NCBI RefSeq assembly: GCF_024298845.1
Contig: NZ_CP101156.1
Span: 3,100,001 to 3,164,000, forward strand
DNA length: 64,000 nt
Source: Natronosalvus amylolyticus
Lineage (GTDB): Archaea; Halobacteriota; Halobacteria; Halobacteriales; Natrialbaceae
Direction: 5' to 3'
Shown here: one piece after another, positions 24,920 through 33,392 of the stretch
Layout of the letters: each line of letters opens with the position of its first letter
How positions within the stretch are numbered: the first letter of the stretch is position 1
Notes under the pieces: model-generated
The model's input: the letters and a program-made list of their open reading frames with translations, nothing else
Told to the model about the DNA's origin: nothing
Database searches by the model: none
Program-made: the position numbers and the translations under genes

Positions 24920-25978
24920 CTACGCTCGCCAGGGGTCAGTCGTCGTCTCGCCGAACAGTTCCCGCATCAGGACGACGACGCTCTCGGGCGGATACTGTCC
25001 GTGCTCGGTCACGATGGCGTCGACGTGACGCGGCGGGGTGACGTCGAACGCCGGGTTTTCGACGGTGAGGCCGCCGTCGACGGCTTCGAGGCGGCCCTCG
25101 TCGGTGACATCACCATCGGCACCATCACCTTTCGCCCCACTCGTCTCGTCGGTCGCAATCTCGAGGTAGTCCTCGGCCTCGAGCACCTCGCGCTCGTCAC
25201 GCATCTCGATTTCGACGGTGTGGCCCGTCATCGTGTCCGGATGGAGCTTGATCGACTGGGCGGCGACCATCACGGGTACGCCTCGTTCGCGGGCGTTGAC
25301 CGCCAACCCGCTCGTTCCGATTTTGTTGATGACGCTGCCGTCGGCGGCGATGCTGTCGGCCCCCACCAGCACGTGGTCTGTGTCGTCGAGATAGCGGCGG
25401 GCGGCGTTGTCCACGATCAACGTGACGGGGACGCCCATCTCGCGCAACGCTCGAGCGGTGATGTGACCCTGGAGCCGCGGGCGGGTCTCTTTCACGATAG
25501 CCTCGATATGCTTGCCGTCGTCGACGGCAGCCTCGATACAGGCCAGGGCGTCGGTCGAGTGGCAGTGGGTCATCACGACGTCGCCGTCTCGAAGGCGATT
25601 TGCCCCGACGCTGCCGAGGGTGTCCTGGGCTTGCTCGAGGTCCCGCTGGAATCGTCTGGCGCGGGCAACCGTCTCCGTCCGGAGGCGGTCAACAGATTTC
25701 GACTCCTCGCCGTCGCGGTCGTCTTCGGGTTCGAGCCCCCGGAGGACGTACCGGAGGGCGTTGGGCAGGCTCACCGCGGTTGGCCGGGTCCGGTAGAGTT
25801 CGGTTGCGGCGGCCTCGAGGTCAGCACGAAACGCCGCGGGAGTGTCAGCCGTCGACGCTTCGGCCTGGTCGGCCAGTGCGGCCGCGGCGGCGTCCGCGAT
25901 GGTGGCCGCTCCCCGAACTTCCATCTCGGCGATGTCGGTCGCCGTCTCCTCGACGGTCGGAGCCACGTCGGGTGTCAT
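24920..25978 (-). CDS. Ribose-1,5-bisphosphate isomerase (eIF2B-fold)
   Basis: A 352-residue protein of the eIF2B/MtnA/R15Pi superfamily. The catalytic pair expected for R15P isomerase is present: Cys139 in VVMTHCHSTDALA and Asp208 in HVLVGADSIAADG. INKIGTSGLAVNARERGVP and the C-terminal VENPAFDVTPPRHVDAIVTE also fit. It converts ribose-1,5-bisphosphate to ribulose-1,5-bisphosphate in nucleoside breakdown. An acidic insertion near 285-305 looks like a haloarchaeal linker. It diverges from deoC through a compact shared control region. Confidence 0.85.
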   Translation of the reverse strand: MTPDVAPTVEETATDIAEMEVRGAATIADAAAAALADQAEASTADTPAAFRADLEAAATELYRTRPTAVSLPNALRYVLRGLEPEDDRDGEESKSVDRLRTETVARARRFQRDLEQAQDTLGSVGANRLRDGDVVMTHCHSTDALACIEAAVDDGKHIEAIVKETRPRLQGHITARALREMGVPVTLIVDNAARRYLDDTDHVLVGADSIAADGSVINKIGTSGLAVNARERGVPVMVAAQSIKLHPDTMTGHTVEIEMRDEREVLEAEDYLEIATDETSGAKGDGADGDVTDEGRLEAVDGGLTVENPAFDVTPPRHVDAIVTEHGQYPPESVVVLMRELFGETTTDPWRA

Positions 25979-26001
25979 ACTCACCTCTTTCGTCGCGGGC
26001 G

Positions 26002-26048
26002 GGTAAAAGACCGTGGGCCAGTCGTGGCTGACCGCGCGCTTTTTTACG
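26002..26048. promoter_or_regulatory. Bidirectional promoter and operator between R15P isomerase and deoC
   Basis: A minus-strand TATA-like tcttttaccc (about 26003-26012) serves the isomerase (start 25978), and cttttttacg (26039-26048) serves deoC (start 26070). Between them, GGCCAG-TCGTGG-CTGACC at 26016-26033 is a near-perfect inverted repeat, well placed for one regulator to control both genes. Confidence 0.55.
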
Positions 26049-26069
26049 CCCGGCGTGAGTCGAAGGGGT

Positions 26070-26708
26070 ATGGACCGACGCGAACTCGCACCCCTGATCG
26101 ACCACACCGTTCTCGGCCCCGAAACGACGCCGGCGGACGTCGAGGACGTCCTCGAGGCCGCCGACACCCACGGGATGAACGCCTGTATCCCGCCGTACGC
26201 ACTCGAGGAGGCGTCCGAGGCGTACCCCGACGTGACGCTCGCGACCGTCGTCGGATTCCCCCACGGACAGAACCACCACGACAGCAAACGCGACGAAGGC
26301 GTTGCGGCCTGGAAAGCCGGTGCCGACGAACTGGACGTCGTCATCAACATTGGCCTGCTCAAAGCGGGCCGACACGAGGCAGTCGAAGCCGAACTGCAGG
26401 AACTCGTCGCCGCCGTTCCCGTTCCGGTGAAAGTCATCATCGAGACGGCGCTGTTGACCGACGAACAAAAACACGCGGCCTGTGAAGCCGCCGTCGCCGC
26501 CGACGCCGACATGGTCAAAACCTCGACTGGGTTTGCGGACGGCGGCGCGACCGTCCCCGACGTCGAACTGATGAGCGAGTACCTGCCGGTCAAAGCCAGC
26601 GGCGGCGTCGGCAGCTACGAGGACGCCATGGCCGTGCTCGAGGCCGGAGCCGAACGCATCGGTGCCTCGAGCGGGGTCGCCATCCTCGAGGGTGCGCCGG
26701 AGGCCTAA
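26070..26708 (+). CDS. deoC: Deoxyribose-phosphate aldolase
   Basis: A 212-residue class I aldolase that cleaves 2-deoxyribose-5-phosphate to acetaldehyde and glyceraldehyde-3-phosphate. The Schiff-base lysine is Lys150 in MVKTSTGF. Lys121 (VPVKVIIET) and Asp89 (ELDVVINIG) are the partner residues. [12 protein letters not shown] opens the protein. The ATG at 26070 lies 22 nt after the TATA-like tract, which fits leaderless expression. It complements the nearby phosphorylase and ribose pathway by dealing with deoxynucleosides. Confidence 0.95.
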   Translation: MDRRELAPLIDHTVLGPETTPADVEDVLEAADTHGMNACIPPYALEEASEAYPDVTLATVVGFPHGQNHHDSKRDEGVAAWKAGADELDVVINIGLLKAGRHEAVEAELQELVAAVPVPVKVIIETALLTDEQKHAACEAAVAADADMVKTSTGFADGGATVPDVELMSEYLPVKASGGVGSYEDAMAVLEAGAERIGASSGVAILEGAPEA

Positions 26709-26887
26709 GGAGGAGGGACGTATCGACGGGATCAGAGTCGAACCTGTCGTGACTCGAGCGGACCGGTCGATTCGGTAAACCTTCTCGAGTGGAATGTCGG
26801 CAGCGTACTCGCAAGGAGGATAGTGACGTATTCTACACGCCTGCCCCTACACTCTGCCTACCATAATAAATAACGTCGATAATTGGA

Positions 26888-27577
26888 CTAAATAACGTCG
26901 CCCCGAACTGTCGCTCCCTCCTGGTCGGCCCGCCAGGCGTGGACCGCCTCGGCGGCCGTCGTCGACTCGCTCTCGTCCATCCCGAGCATCTCGAGCGCCG
27001 TCGACAGCGGCGGGAAGGCGAGCTCGCTCGAGCGGAGTTTCTCGAACGCCGTCTCGCTGCGAACGCCGTCGGCGAACAGACAGACGCCACGGGGGTCGAG
27101 CAGTTGGGTGTAATCGTCCCGAAGCTGTGCGCCGCGCAGGCGCTGGGTGACGTTGTCCTCGAAACTGGCGTTGCAGACCTCGAGGTGGATGGGCTCTTCG
27201 TCTCCGTCCGTTTCGCTGCCAGCGTCAGCTTCATCCGAATCGAGCAACTGCGCCGCGAGACACGTCTCGGGGGCGGCGTGGCCGTTGGTGTTCGCTCGGA
27301 GGTATTCGGGGTGTTCGCGCGCCCAGTCGGCGCGAACGGACTTGCCGACGCCTTTGATTCCGTATTCGGCTTCGAACTCGGCTTCGGCGTCAGGTTGGTC
27401 TCGCAGCAACACGTCCTTGGTGAGGTAGACGTCGAGGCGGTCGACGGGGTCGACGCCGAGGGCGAGGTCGCCGTACACCCACACCTCGCGAACGGGAACT
27501 GGGAGGGCGTCCGAGGCGACGGTGTCGACGATGCCCTCGACCCGGTCGACGGCCTCCTCGCGGGCAAATCCGGTCAT
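26888..27577 (-). CDS. Haloarchaeal conserved protein (DUF7095-like)
   Basis: A 229-residue acidic soluble protein. The segment PVPVREVWVYGDLALGVDP followed by RLDVYLTKDVLLRDQ resembles a nucleotidyltransferase-like start, and the rest is specific to haloarchaea. I associate it with DUF7095 from memory, but the function is unknown. The stop lies in a short direct repeat (aaataacgtcg) at about 26869-26900. It is encoded alone, downstream of a palindromic repeat element. Confidence 0.68.
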   Translation of the reverse strand: MTGFAREEAVDRVEGIVDTVASDALPVPVREVWVYGDLALGVDPVDRLDVYLTKDVLLRDQPDAEAEFEAEYGIKGVGKSVRADWAREHPEYLRANTNGHAAPETCLAAQLLDSDEADAGSETDGDEEPIHLEVCNASFEDNVTQRLRGAQLRDDYTQLLDPRGVCLFADGVRSETAFEKLRSSELAFPPLSTALEMLGMDESESTTAAEAVHAWRADQEGATVRGDVI

Positions 27578-27660
27578 TGCTGGTGCTTAGCGAGTCGCGG
27601 GCAAAACGGTTTTCCTCGAGCGGCCACTTTCGTTCTTCGAGTGGTACCGACGACTCCGCA

Positions 27661-27743
27661 CTAGTACCCTCCCAAACGTCGACCCATGCGTGAAACCCGA
27701 CAACAGCAATCGGTTTCACGCATTCGTTCAGGGTTGGGAAGCC
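27661..27743 (+). repeat. 83-bp palindromic repeat, copy B
   Basis: This copy matches copy A (16287-16369, opposite strand) at 76 of 83 positions. Its central stem is gtgaaacc / ggtttcac around a loop containing gacaacagcaat, and the outer arms extend the palindrome to about 30 nt each side. It begins ctagtaccct and ends 1 nt before the stop codon of the convergent-reading membrane gene at 27745. Confidence 0.9.
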
Positions 27744-27744
27744 A

Positions 27745-28236
27745 CTACCGCCCGCGAAACCACTCGAGCGGACCTGCCGGGAACAGCCGAACGAAGGCGA
27801 CTCTGCAGAGCACCACCACCGCGAGGACGGCACCGACGAACAGTGCCACGATCGAGGGCGGAATACCGCCCACTCGAGCGATGTACATCACGTAGACGCT
27901 GCCGACGACCCACCAGAGGGTGTTGGCGGCAACGACGCCGAGGGCGACCGAAAAGAGCAGGTGCGTGATGGCGGTATCCCCAGGTTTCGTTCGCTCGGTA
28001 TCCCCGAAATACGTCGACACGAGACGCCAGGCGTGAGAACCGACGCCGAGGAGTACCGACGCCGCGAGCAGGCCGGGCAAGAGCAAAATGAGGAGTTCGA
28101 ACAGGAGAGAACCGAGCGCTGGGAGCAACACGGGAACCTCGAGGAAGTACAGCCCAGCGAAGCCGACCACGACAATTGCGAGCAATGGCTCGAGGGCCCG
28201 CCGGGTGACCGGCAACCCGCGTGAGTGTTCGACCAT
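27745..28236 (-). CDS. Four-helix membrane protein of unknown function
   Basis: A 163-residue integral membrane protein with four hydrophobic stretches (about 18-34, 38-60, 88-115 and 120-143 from the ATG) and a basic, aromatic C-terminus (RLFPAGPLEWFRGR). I use the ATG at 28236. A TTG at 28266 is possible, but a TATA-like acttatt just above it places the transcript start near 28245. No family recognised. Confidence 0.6.
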   Translation of the reverse strand: MVEHSRGLPVTRRALEPLLAIVVVGFAGLYFLEVPVLLPALGSLLFELLILLLPGLLAASVLLGVGSHAWRLVSTYFGDTERTKPGDTAITHLLFSVALGVVAANTLWWVVGSVYVMYIARVGGIPPSIVALFVGAVLAVVVLCRVAFVRLFPAGPLEWFRGR

Positions 28237-28334
28237 GCGTGCCACCAACTTCTGTAGAATCTCCAATAAGTGTTCCCCGGCAGACGGTATTCGTCGGGGT
28301 ACTCAGTACTCCGTCACGCGTCGACGTGCAAACT

Positions 28335-28364
28335 GAAGCCGACAACCGCTATCGGTTCGGCTTC
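28335..28364. repeat. Hairpin with the repeat-A/B loop but a different stem (copy C)
   Basis: The stem GAAGCCG / CGGCTTC encloses a segment (cgacaaccgctatcgg) that matches the copy B loop region at 14 of 16 positions. The stem letters differ from copies A and B while pairing is kept. It lies in the spacer between the membrane gene and the DUF4442 gene. Confidence 0.6.
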
Positions 28365-28387
28365 CATGGGCAGGCGTGGCGAACCAC

Positions 28388-28855
28388 TCAGGCCCGTTTC
28401 GACTCGTCCGTGCCGATGTACACCGTCTTCTCCGCGGTGGCGTGGCGAACGCCGTCGGCCGAGACGATATCGACGGTGTAGGTACGAGTGACCGAGGGCT
28501 GGTCCTCGAGTTTCCGTTCGATACTCTCGAGTTCCGCGTCCGGAATTCGGAACCGGGCGTACAGCGTCTCCGACCCGGGTTTCAGGAACTCGATTGATGC
28601 CGCGCGGTCCCAGACCACGTAGTCGCCCGCGAGCGCCTGGGTCAGCATGACGGCGTAAATCGGGTCGATAGCGGCGTACAGACTGCCGCCGAAGGTCGTC
28701 CCGAAGATGTTTTTCGTCCGCCAGGAGTGCGGGATTGCCACGCGAATCTCCTGCCAGTCGCTCGCGATGTACAGCACGCGGCCGCCGGCGAGTCGATAGG
28801 CGGGAAAGAGATTGAAGCGATAGCGGGCGAGTTTCGTGCGAATCGATTCGCTCAC
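28388..28855 (-). CDS. DUF4442 hot-dog-fold protein
   Basis: A 155-residue protein related to hot-dog thioesterases (DUF4442, YiiD-like). NIFGTTFGGSLYAAIDPIYAVML forms the typical active-site helix region, and DYVVWDRAASIEFLKPG follows. I chose the GTG at 28855 because the conserved sequence begins there. An in-frame extension to 29005 would pass through an inverted-repeat element (28938-29012). Probable acyl-thioester substrate, unknown identity. Confidence 0.78.
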   Translation of the reverse strand: MSESIRTKLARYRFNLFPAYRLAGGRVLYIASDWQEIRVAIPHSWRTKNIFGTTFGGSLYAAIDPIYAVMLTQALAGDYVVWDRAASIEFLKPGSETLYARFRIPDAELESIERKLEDQPSVTRTYTVDIVSADGVRHATAEKTVYIGTDESKRA

Positions 28856-28937
28856 AGGTGCCTTTCTCGAGGGGTGATTGTAGCCGCTTCGAATGCCGTT
28901 TCGGGCCGAGGGCGACGGTCGGGATTCGACACGATAG

Positions 28938-29012
28938 GTGCCAGTGAAACGATGTACACACCAACCGCGACGCAGTCTTGCGATAGGGTGTCCAATGACG
29001 TTCACTGGCTAC
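28938..29012. repeat. Inverted repeat element, type 2 (copy E1)
   Basis: The arm gtgccagtgaaacgatgtac and following (28938-28962) is inverted at 28987-29012 (ggtgtccaatgacgttcact and following). The same CAGTGAAAC-type arms occur around 39011-39083. Confidence 0.6.
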
Positions 29013-29074
29013 TATACCGTGTCCGAGCAGCGGAACCGTTCAGGTTTTTATCCTTTCCCGACGAATCCGAAGGT

Positions 29075-29827
29075 ATGAGAGAGCGAATCTTCAACGAAGA
29101 CGGCGAGGAGGACCTCGTGTTCGTCATGGGCCTCGGCAACCGCTGGACCCACGAGAACGTGAGCTGGCTCATCGAGCAACTCGTGGATGCCGGCTATCGC
29201 GTTCACGCGTTCGAACTCCCGACGAACATCGACGATTTCAAAGCGGACTGGCTCGAGCCAATCGCCGAGTACGTGATCGACCTCGAGGAGTACCAGCTCC
29301 TGGCACACAGCGCGGGCTCGCTCATCGCACAGGCACTCGACGGGGCCGACAACCACGTCTACCTGAGTCCGTGGTGGGGGTACAGCCCCGACCGCTCCCC
29401 GCTATTGCTCGATATCCTCGAGCAGATTCCGACCAGTGCGCCCTTCTTGCCACGTGGGGAGGTCCCGAAGTCGGCCATCGGTGACCTGGCGACCGACCAC
29501 CAGATGGCTACGGGACCAAGCTGGCTCTCTCCCTCGTTCATCCGCGAAACCCGGCGGGCACAACAGGAGTTGCTCGCCATCGATCACGACGCCGTCGTCT
29601 TCTGCTCGCTTCGCGACTCGATCATCGACCTGCGCCCCATCGGCGAGCGCGTCCCCGCCGAACATATCGTGCTCTACGACGGCGGACACGAACTGTTCTC
29701 CTCGAGCGTTCGCGACCGATACGTCGACCTCCTGCTTGCGGCACTCGAGTATGGCGCTGACGCCATCGAGGAACGGCAGGTCGTGCCGCTGCCCGAACCC
29801 GAAGGGCTGACTCCATCAGTCGAATAG
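29075..29827 (+). CDS. Alpha/beta-fold hydrolase
   Basis: A 250-residue alpha/beta hydrolase. It has the oxyanion-type GLGNRWTHENVSWL, the nucleophile elbow AHSAGSLIAQAL, a probable acid around CSLRDSIIDL and the C-terminal histidine in YDGGHELF. No signal sequence. The substrate is unknown and the family resembles general haloarchaeal lysophospholipase-like hydrolases. The ATG at 29075 follows a TATA-like ggtttttatcc at about 29043-29053. Confidence 0.82.
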   Translation: MRERIFNEDGEEDLVFVMGLGNRWTHENVSWLIEQLVDAGYRVHAFELPTNIDDFKADWLEPIAEYVIDLEEYQLLAHSAGSLIAQALDGADNHVYLSPWWGYSPDRSPLLLDILEQIPTSAPFLPRGEVPKSAIGDLATDHQMATGPSWLSPSFIRETRRAQQELLAIDHDAVVFCSLRDSIIDLRPIGERVPAEHIVLYDGGHELFSSSVRDRYVDLLLAALEYGADAIEERQVVPLPEPEGLTPSVE

Positions 29828-30070
29828 TCGCCGTTCCCGCACACGTCGTCATCTGAACGAACCGTGTGTGCACGCCGACCTATCGCTTTAGGGCATGTCG
29901 GCAGAACCGCCTGCAGGACCTGTCGGCAGCCCCATCGCTTGCATACAGCGCATCGCCAGTCCTCTCGAGACCCGTCTGAGTGACCCTCGAGTGGGTATGC
30001 ACGCACAACAGCCTGCACAATCGGTGAAAGTCGCCCATAACTATTGACGCCGGTGTGGAATCGGCGGTAG

Positions 30071-31321
30071 ATGGCCCCGGCACATCCCACTCGAGCGAGC
30101 GAGCAGCCATCGATTCGTTCATCGAGCACACCAGGTCTGCTCGAGCGATTGCGGCTCGGATTCGACCCGCTCGACGGTGGCTGGCGAGGGAGTAATTCAC
30201 CGGAGTCGACGCCAGAGATGGACTCACTCGAGCAGGTGGCACTGGCTCGGGCCGTCGAGACGCTCTTTACACCGGTCGAATCCGGGGGCTTCTGGGACCA
30301 GTCGGCGGGCCATTTCGTCCCCGGCTATCGGCTTCGAAAGCCCCCGTTACAGGTGGAAGCGACCGCTGATGAGGGCCACACCTCGTCGCTCCTCCCTCGC
30401 GTGCCCGGCTTTCGATGGTGTCCCCAGCGCGGCCTCGAATACCGCAACGGGCCGCTGGCCACGATGGCCGCCATGCGCTGGCGCGTCTCACCAGCCGGGA
30501 CGGGGGCGTACGACACGGAGCTGCACCAGCAACTCGCCCATAGTCGAACTCTGGCGACCTCCCTTACTCATCGCGATAGCCTCGCGCCGGCCGAGTTGGG
30601 GGCGCTGCTCGAGGCGTTCGTGCTGGCAAGCGACGTTCTCGACCCGTCGTGGCTCGAGGTGGCGAACGTTCTGTTCGACCGAACCCGTGGCTGTGCGCTC
30701 GACCGGCCCGAATCGGGGCTCGTACTGGTCGGCTGGGCGGCGCTGGCCGAACGCTGCCCCGAGTCGGCGGCTCGAGCGGCGCTCACCGAAGGGCTGGCCG
30801 TTCTCGAGCAGCACCGTCACGAGGACGGCTCACTGGGGTTCGACGACGCGTCCCACGCGACCCAACAGTTCACGAACTGGGGGCTCGCCCGTGCGGCGAG
30901 GGCCCTCGATCGGTCGGCCGTTTTGGGGGCCGTCGAACACCAGCTCGAGGACACGGTCGAACACCGGATGCGAGCCGACGGCGCACTCTTTTCGACCGAC
31001 CCGCAAGGAGGAGGCTGGCTCGAGCGCTCTCGAGCGAGCGAACCGCCGGAGTGGCGGGTCCTCAAACCGATCTCGCAGGCGCTCTTTGCCACGACTATCG
31101 ACGAGTACGTGGGTGCCGGCGGCCTCTGTCGGTACGATCGTGAGCGAGCGGCCGCCCTGCGATGGCTCTGGAACGGCCATCCAGGAGGCGACGGTGACGG
31201 GATTCCCCTCGACCCGGTGACGGAGTCCGGTCACCGCGCCCCGCCGGGCTACCGAACGGTGTCGGCAGCTGACCTCGCCTGGGTCGTCGCGGCGCTGGCG
31301 GGCCAGCCTTCGTCCGGATAG
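30071..31321 (+). CDS. Uncharacterised 416-residue soluble protein
   Basis: A 416-residue protein without signal peptide or membrane segments. The body is rich in Ala, Leu, Glu and Arg, with repeated helical units (for example ALARAVETLFTPVESGGFWD, RAALTEGLAVLEQHR, LARAARALDRSAVLGAVE). Aromatic Gly-Phe-Trp and Gly-Trp-Leu motifs recur. This pattern recalls alpha/alpha-barrel proteins such as glycosidases or prenyl cyclases, but no catalytic motif is clear. The codon pattern matches neighbouring genes, so it is not an antisense artefact. The function is unknown. Confidence 0.6.
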   Translation: MAPAHPTRASEQPSIRSSSTPGLLERLRLGFDPLDGGWRGSNSPESTPEMDSLEQVALARAVETLFTPVESGGFWDQSAGHFVPGYRLRKPPLQVEATADEGHTSSLLPRVPGFRWCPQRGLEYRNGPLATMAAMRWRVSPAGTGAYDTELHQQLAHSRTLATSLTHRDSLAPAELGALLEAFVLASDVLDPSWLEVANVLFDRTRGCALDRPESGLVLVGWAALAERCPESAARAALTEGLAVLEQHRHEDGSLGFDDASHATQQFTNWGLARAARALDRSAVLGAVEHQLEDTVEHRMRADGALFSTDPQGGGWLERSRASEPPEWRVLKPISQALFATTIDEYVGAGGLCRYDRERAAALRWLWNGHPGGDGDGIPLDPVTESGHRAPPGYRTVSAADLAWVVAALAGQPSSG

Positions 31322-31478
31322 TTTTGGTATTTGCGCTGTCGTCGGCTAGTGGTCGGATTCGTGCCTCTCGAGTCGACGTTCGGCCGTAGCCTGCCCATGG
31401 CCAGGGAACGCGTGGTAACCCGAAACAATGATACGGAAATCGGATACTACTCGAGACAGATCAATCCGGCTGTACTGA

Positions 31479-31488
31479 CACTTATGCT
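31479..31488 (+). promoter_or_regulatory. TATA box for the NhaC gene
   Basis: The sequence cacttatgct lies 22-31 nt before the ATG at 31510, consistent with a leaderless transcript. Confidence 0.5.
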
Positions 31489-31509
31489 AATCGCCGTTGT
31501 GGCCGTGTT

Positions 31510-33228
31510 ATGTCCGAATTCGGTGCCCTTTCGCTCGTTCCGCCGCTGTTAGCCATCGCGCTGGCGATCTGGACTCGTCGACCCATCCTCTCGCTGTTCG
31601 TGGGCGTCTGGATCGGCGGGGTCATCTTCACCGGCGGACTCGGCGTCGGACAGACGTTCGACTGGATCGCCGGCTCGATCGCGGACATGTTCCACGCACA
31701 GATCCTGATTTTCACCTTGCTGTTGGGCTCGGGCGTCGCCCTCATCTGGCGACTCGGCGGTGCTATCGCCGTTCGAAACTGGGCGGTCGAACGCCTCGAG
31801 AGCCAGCGAACGACGGGCGTGACGACCTGGCTGCTCGGTATCGCGCTCTTTTTCGACGATTACGCCAACACGGCCATCGTCGGCTCGACGATGCGAGACA
31901 TCTCCGACCGGATGCGAATCTCTCGAGAAAAGCTCTCGTACATCGTCGACTCGACGGCTGCGCCCGTGGCAACCATCGCCATCTCGAGTTGGGTCGCCTT
32001 CCAGCTCTCGATGGTTCGCGAGGCGTTCGCCGACATCGAGGAAACCGCCGGCGTCGAAACGCCCAGCGCGTTCACGGTGTACCTCGAGTCGATTCCGTAC
32101 AACGCCTACGCGCTGTTGGCGATCGCGATGGTCGGCATCATCGTCCTCTCGCGGCGCGATTACGGCGAGATGCTCGACGCCGAACACCGGTCCTGGCAGA
32201 CCGGGAACGTCACCCGCGAGGACGCCGTCCCCCTGCAAGAGGTGGAAAAAGACCTCGGGGAGCCCGTCCTCGATCGGCCGATGTTACGGACGTTTTTCGT
32301 CCCCATCGTGGTTCTGATCGCCGTGACGACGGTTGGCGCGTTCTGGACGGGGTATCAGGCGGCGGAACTGGCAGGTATGGGGGAGGTCCTCGGACTGACG
32401 ATGGGCGAGTTCGCGGAGACGATAGCCGGCGAGGCCGACTGGGCTGCTGCGCTGGTCTGGGGCTCGTTCGCGATGGTGCTCTCGGCGATCGTACTCGGCC
32501 TGGTCTACGATCTGTTCGACCTCGAGGACGGCGTCGAAACGGTGCTCGACGGGTTCGCCTTGATGCTGACCGCGGTGACCATCCTCGTGCTCGCCTGGTC
32601 GATCAGCGCTGTCGCGACCGACCTCGGCACCGGAGAGTACGTCGCTGCGGCGACCGAAGGCGTGCTCTCGCCGGCAATCTTCCCGGTGGTCGTCCTCTTG
32701 ACGGCGGGGTTCATCGCGTTCACGATGGGCTCGTCGTGGGCGACCATGGGAATCGTGACGCCGATCGCGCTGCCCGTCGCGTTCAACCTGACGGGCGATT
32801 TCACGCTCGCACCGATCGTCGTCGGCGCCGTCTTCTCCGGGGCGATTTTCGGTGACCACACCTCACCTATCTCGGACACGACGGTGCTCTCCTCGACGTT
32901 TACCGGGGCAGATCTAATCGACCACGTGCGCACGCAGGCGTACTATGCCGTGACCGTCCTCCTCGTCGTCGTCTTTGCGTACCTGCTCAACGGCTACCTC
33001 GGGGTGCCCCCGATCGTGTTCTTGCCCCTTGGCGTGCTGGTCCTCGTCGGCCTGGTCTACGGGCTCTCGAGCCTCGACGCACAGCGCAAGGGTGTCGACC
33101 CCGTCGCCTCGAGCGTCGAGGTCGACTGGGAGGAAACATCGGCTGGCGGATTCGGCGGCACCTCGAGTTCGGGAGCCGGTGGGGACACAGACCCGACCTC
33201 GGCCAGCGGGTCCGAGTCCGACGACTGA
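31510..33228 (+). CDS. NhaC-family Na+/H+ antiporter
   Basis: A 572-residue membrane protein with about 11-12 helices. Diagnostic segments are LFFDDYANTAIVGSTMRDI (ion-binding acidic pair), IVDSTAAPVATIAISSWVAF and FSGAIFGDHTSPISDTTVLSST, all typical of NhaC. It exchanges sodium for protons across the cell membrane, an essential role for a halophile. The C-terminal tail of about 60 residues is hydrophilic (Gly, Ser, Asp) and probably cytoplasmic and regulatory or disordered. The gene stands alone. Confidence 0.94.
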   Translation: MSEFGALSLVPPLLAIALAIWTRRPILSLFVGVWIGGVIFTGGLGVGQTFDWIAGSIADMFHAQILIFTLLLGSGVALIWRLGGAIAVRNWAVERLESQRTTGVTTWLLGIALFFDDYANTAIVGSTMRDISDRMRISREKLSYIVDSTAAPVATIAISSWVAFQLSMVREAFADIEETAGVETPSAFTVYLESIPYNAYALLAIAMVGIIVLSRRDYGEMLDAEHRSWQTGNVTREDAVPLQEVEKDLGEPVLDRPMLRTFFVPIVVLIAVTTVGAFWTGYQAAELAGMGEVLGLTMGEFAETIAGEADWAAALVWGSFAMVLSAIVLGLVYDLFDLEDGVETVLDGFALMLTAVTILVLAWSISAVATDLGTGEYVAAATEGVLSPAIFPVVVLLTAGFIAFTMGSSWATMGIVTPIALPVAFNLTGDFTLAPIVVGAVFSGAIFGDHTSPISDTTVLSSTFTGADLIDHVRTQAYYAVTVLLVVVFAYLLNGYLGVPPIVFLPLGVLVLVGLVYGLSSLDAQRKGVDPVASSVEVDWEETSAGGFGGTSSSGAGGDTDPTSASGSESDD

Positions 33229-33392
33229 GAGCGAGTCGTGGGTGTCCTGGGCCACTCGAGTGGAGACGGGACCGCTCGAGCCCCCGATAGTTCCACGCAC
33301 CTTCAAGCTGCTGCGTGCTGCACTGACTCGGTATCCCCAACACGTTCTCCGCCTTCGCTACTCTTTTGCCGTCAGCTACTGCATATCCCCGC

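Noticed and set aside
25001-26485. A 494-codon plus-strand open frame opposite the R15P isomerase and into deoC
   Set aside because: It overlaps two convincing genes in other frames and lacks any conserved motif.
25979-26593. N-terminal extension of the R15P isomerase frame by about 205 codons
   Set aside because: It would run antisense through deoC and past the divergent promoters. The Ala/Ser-rich extension has no family similarity.
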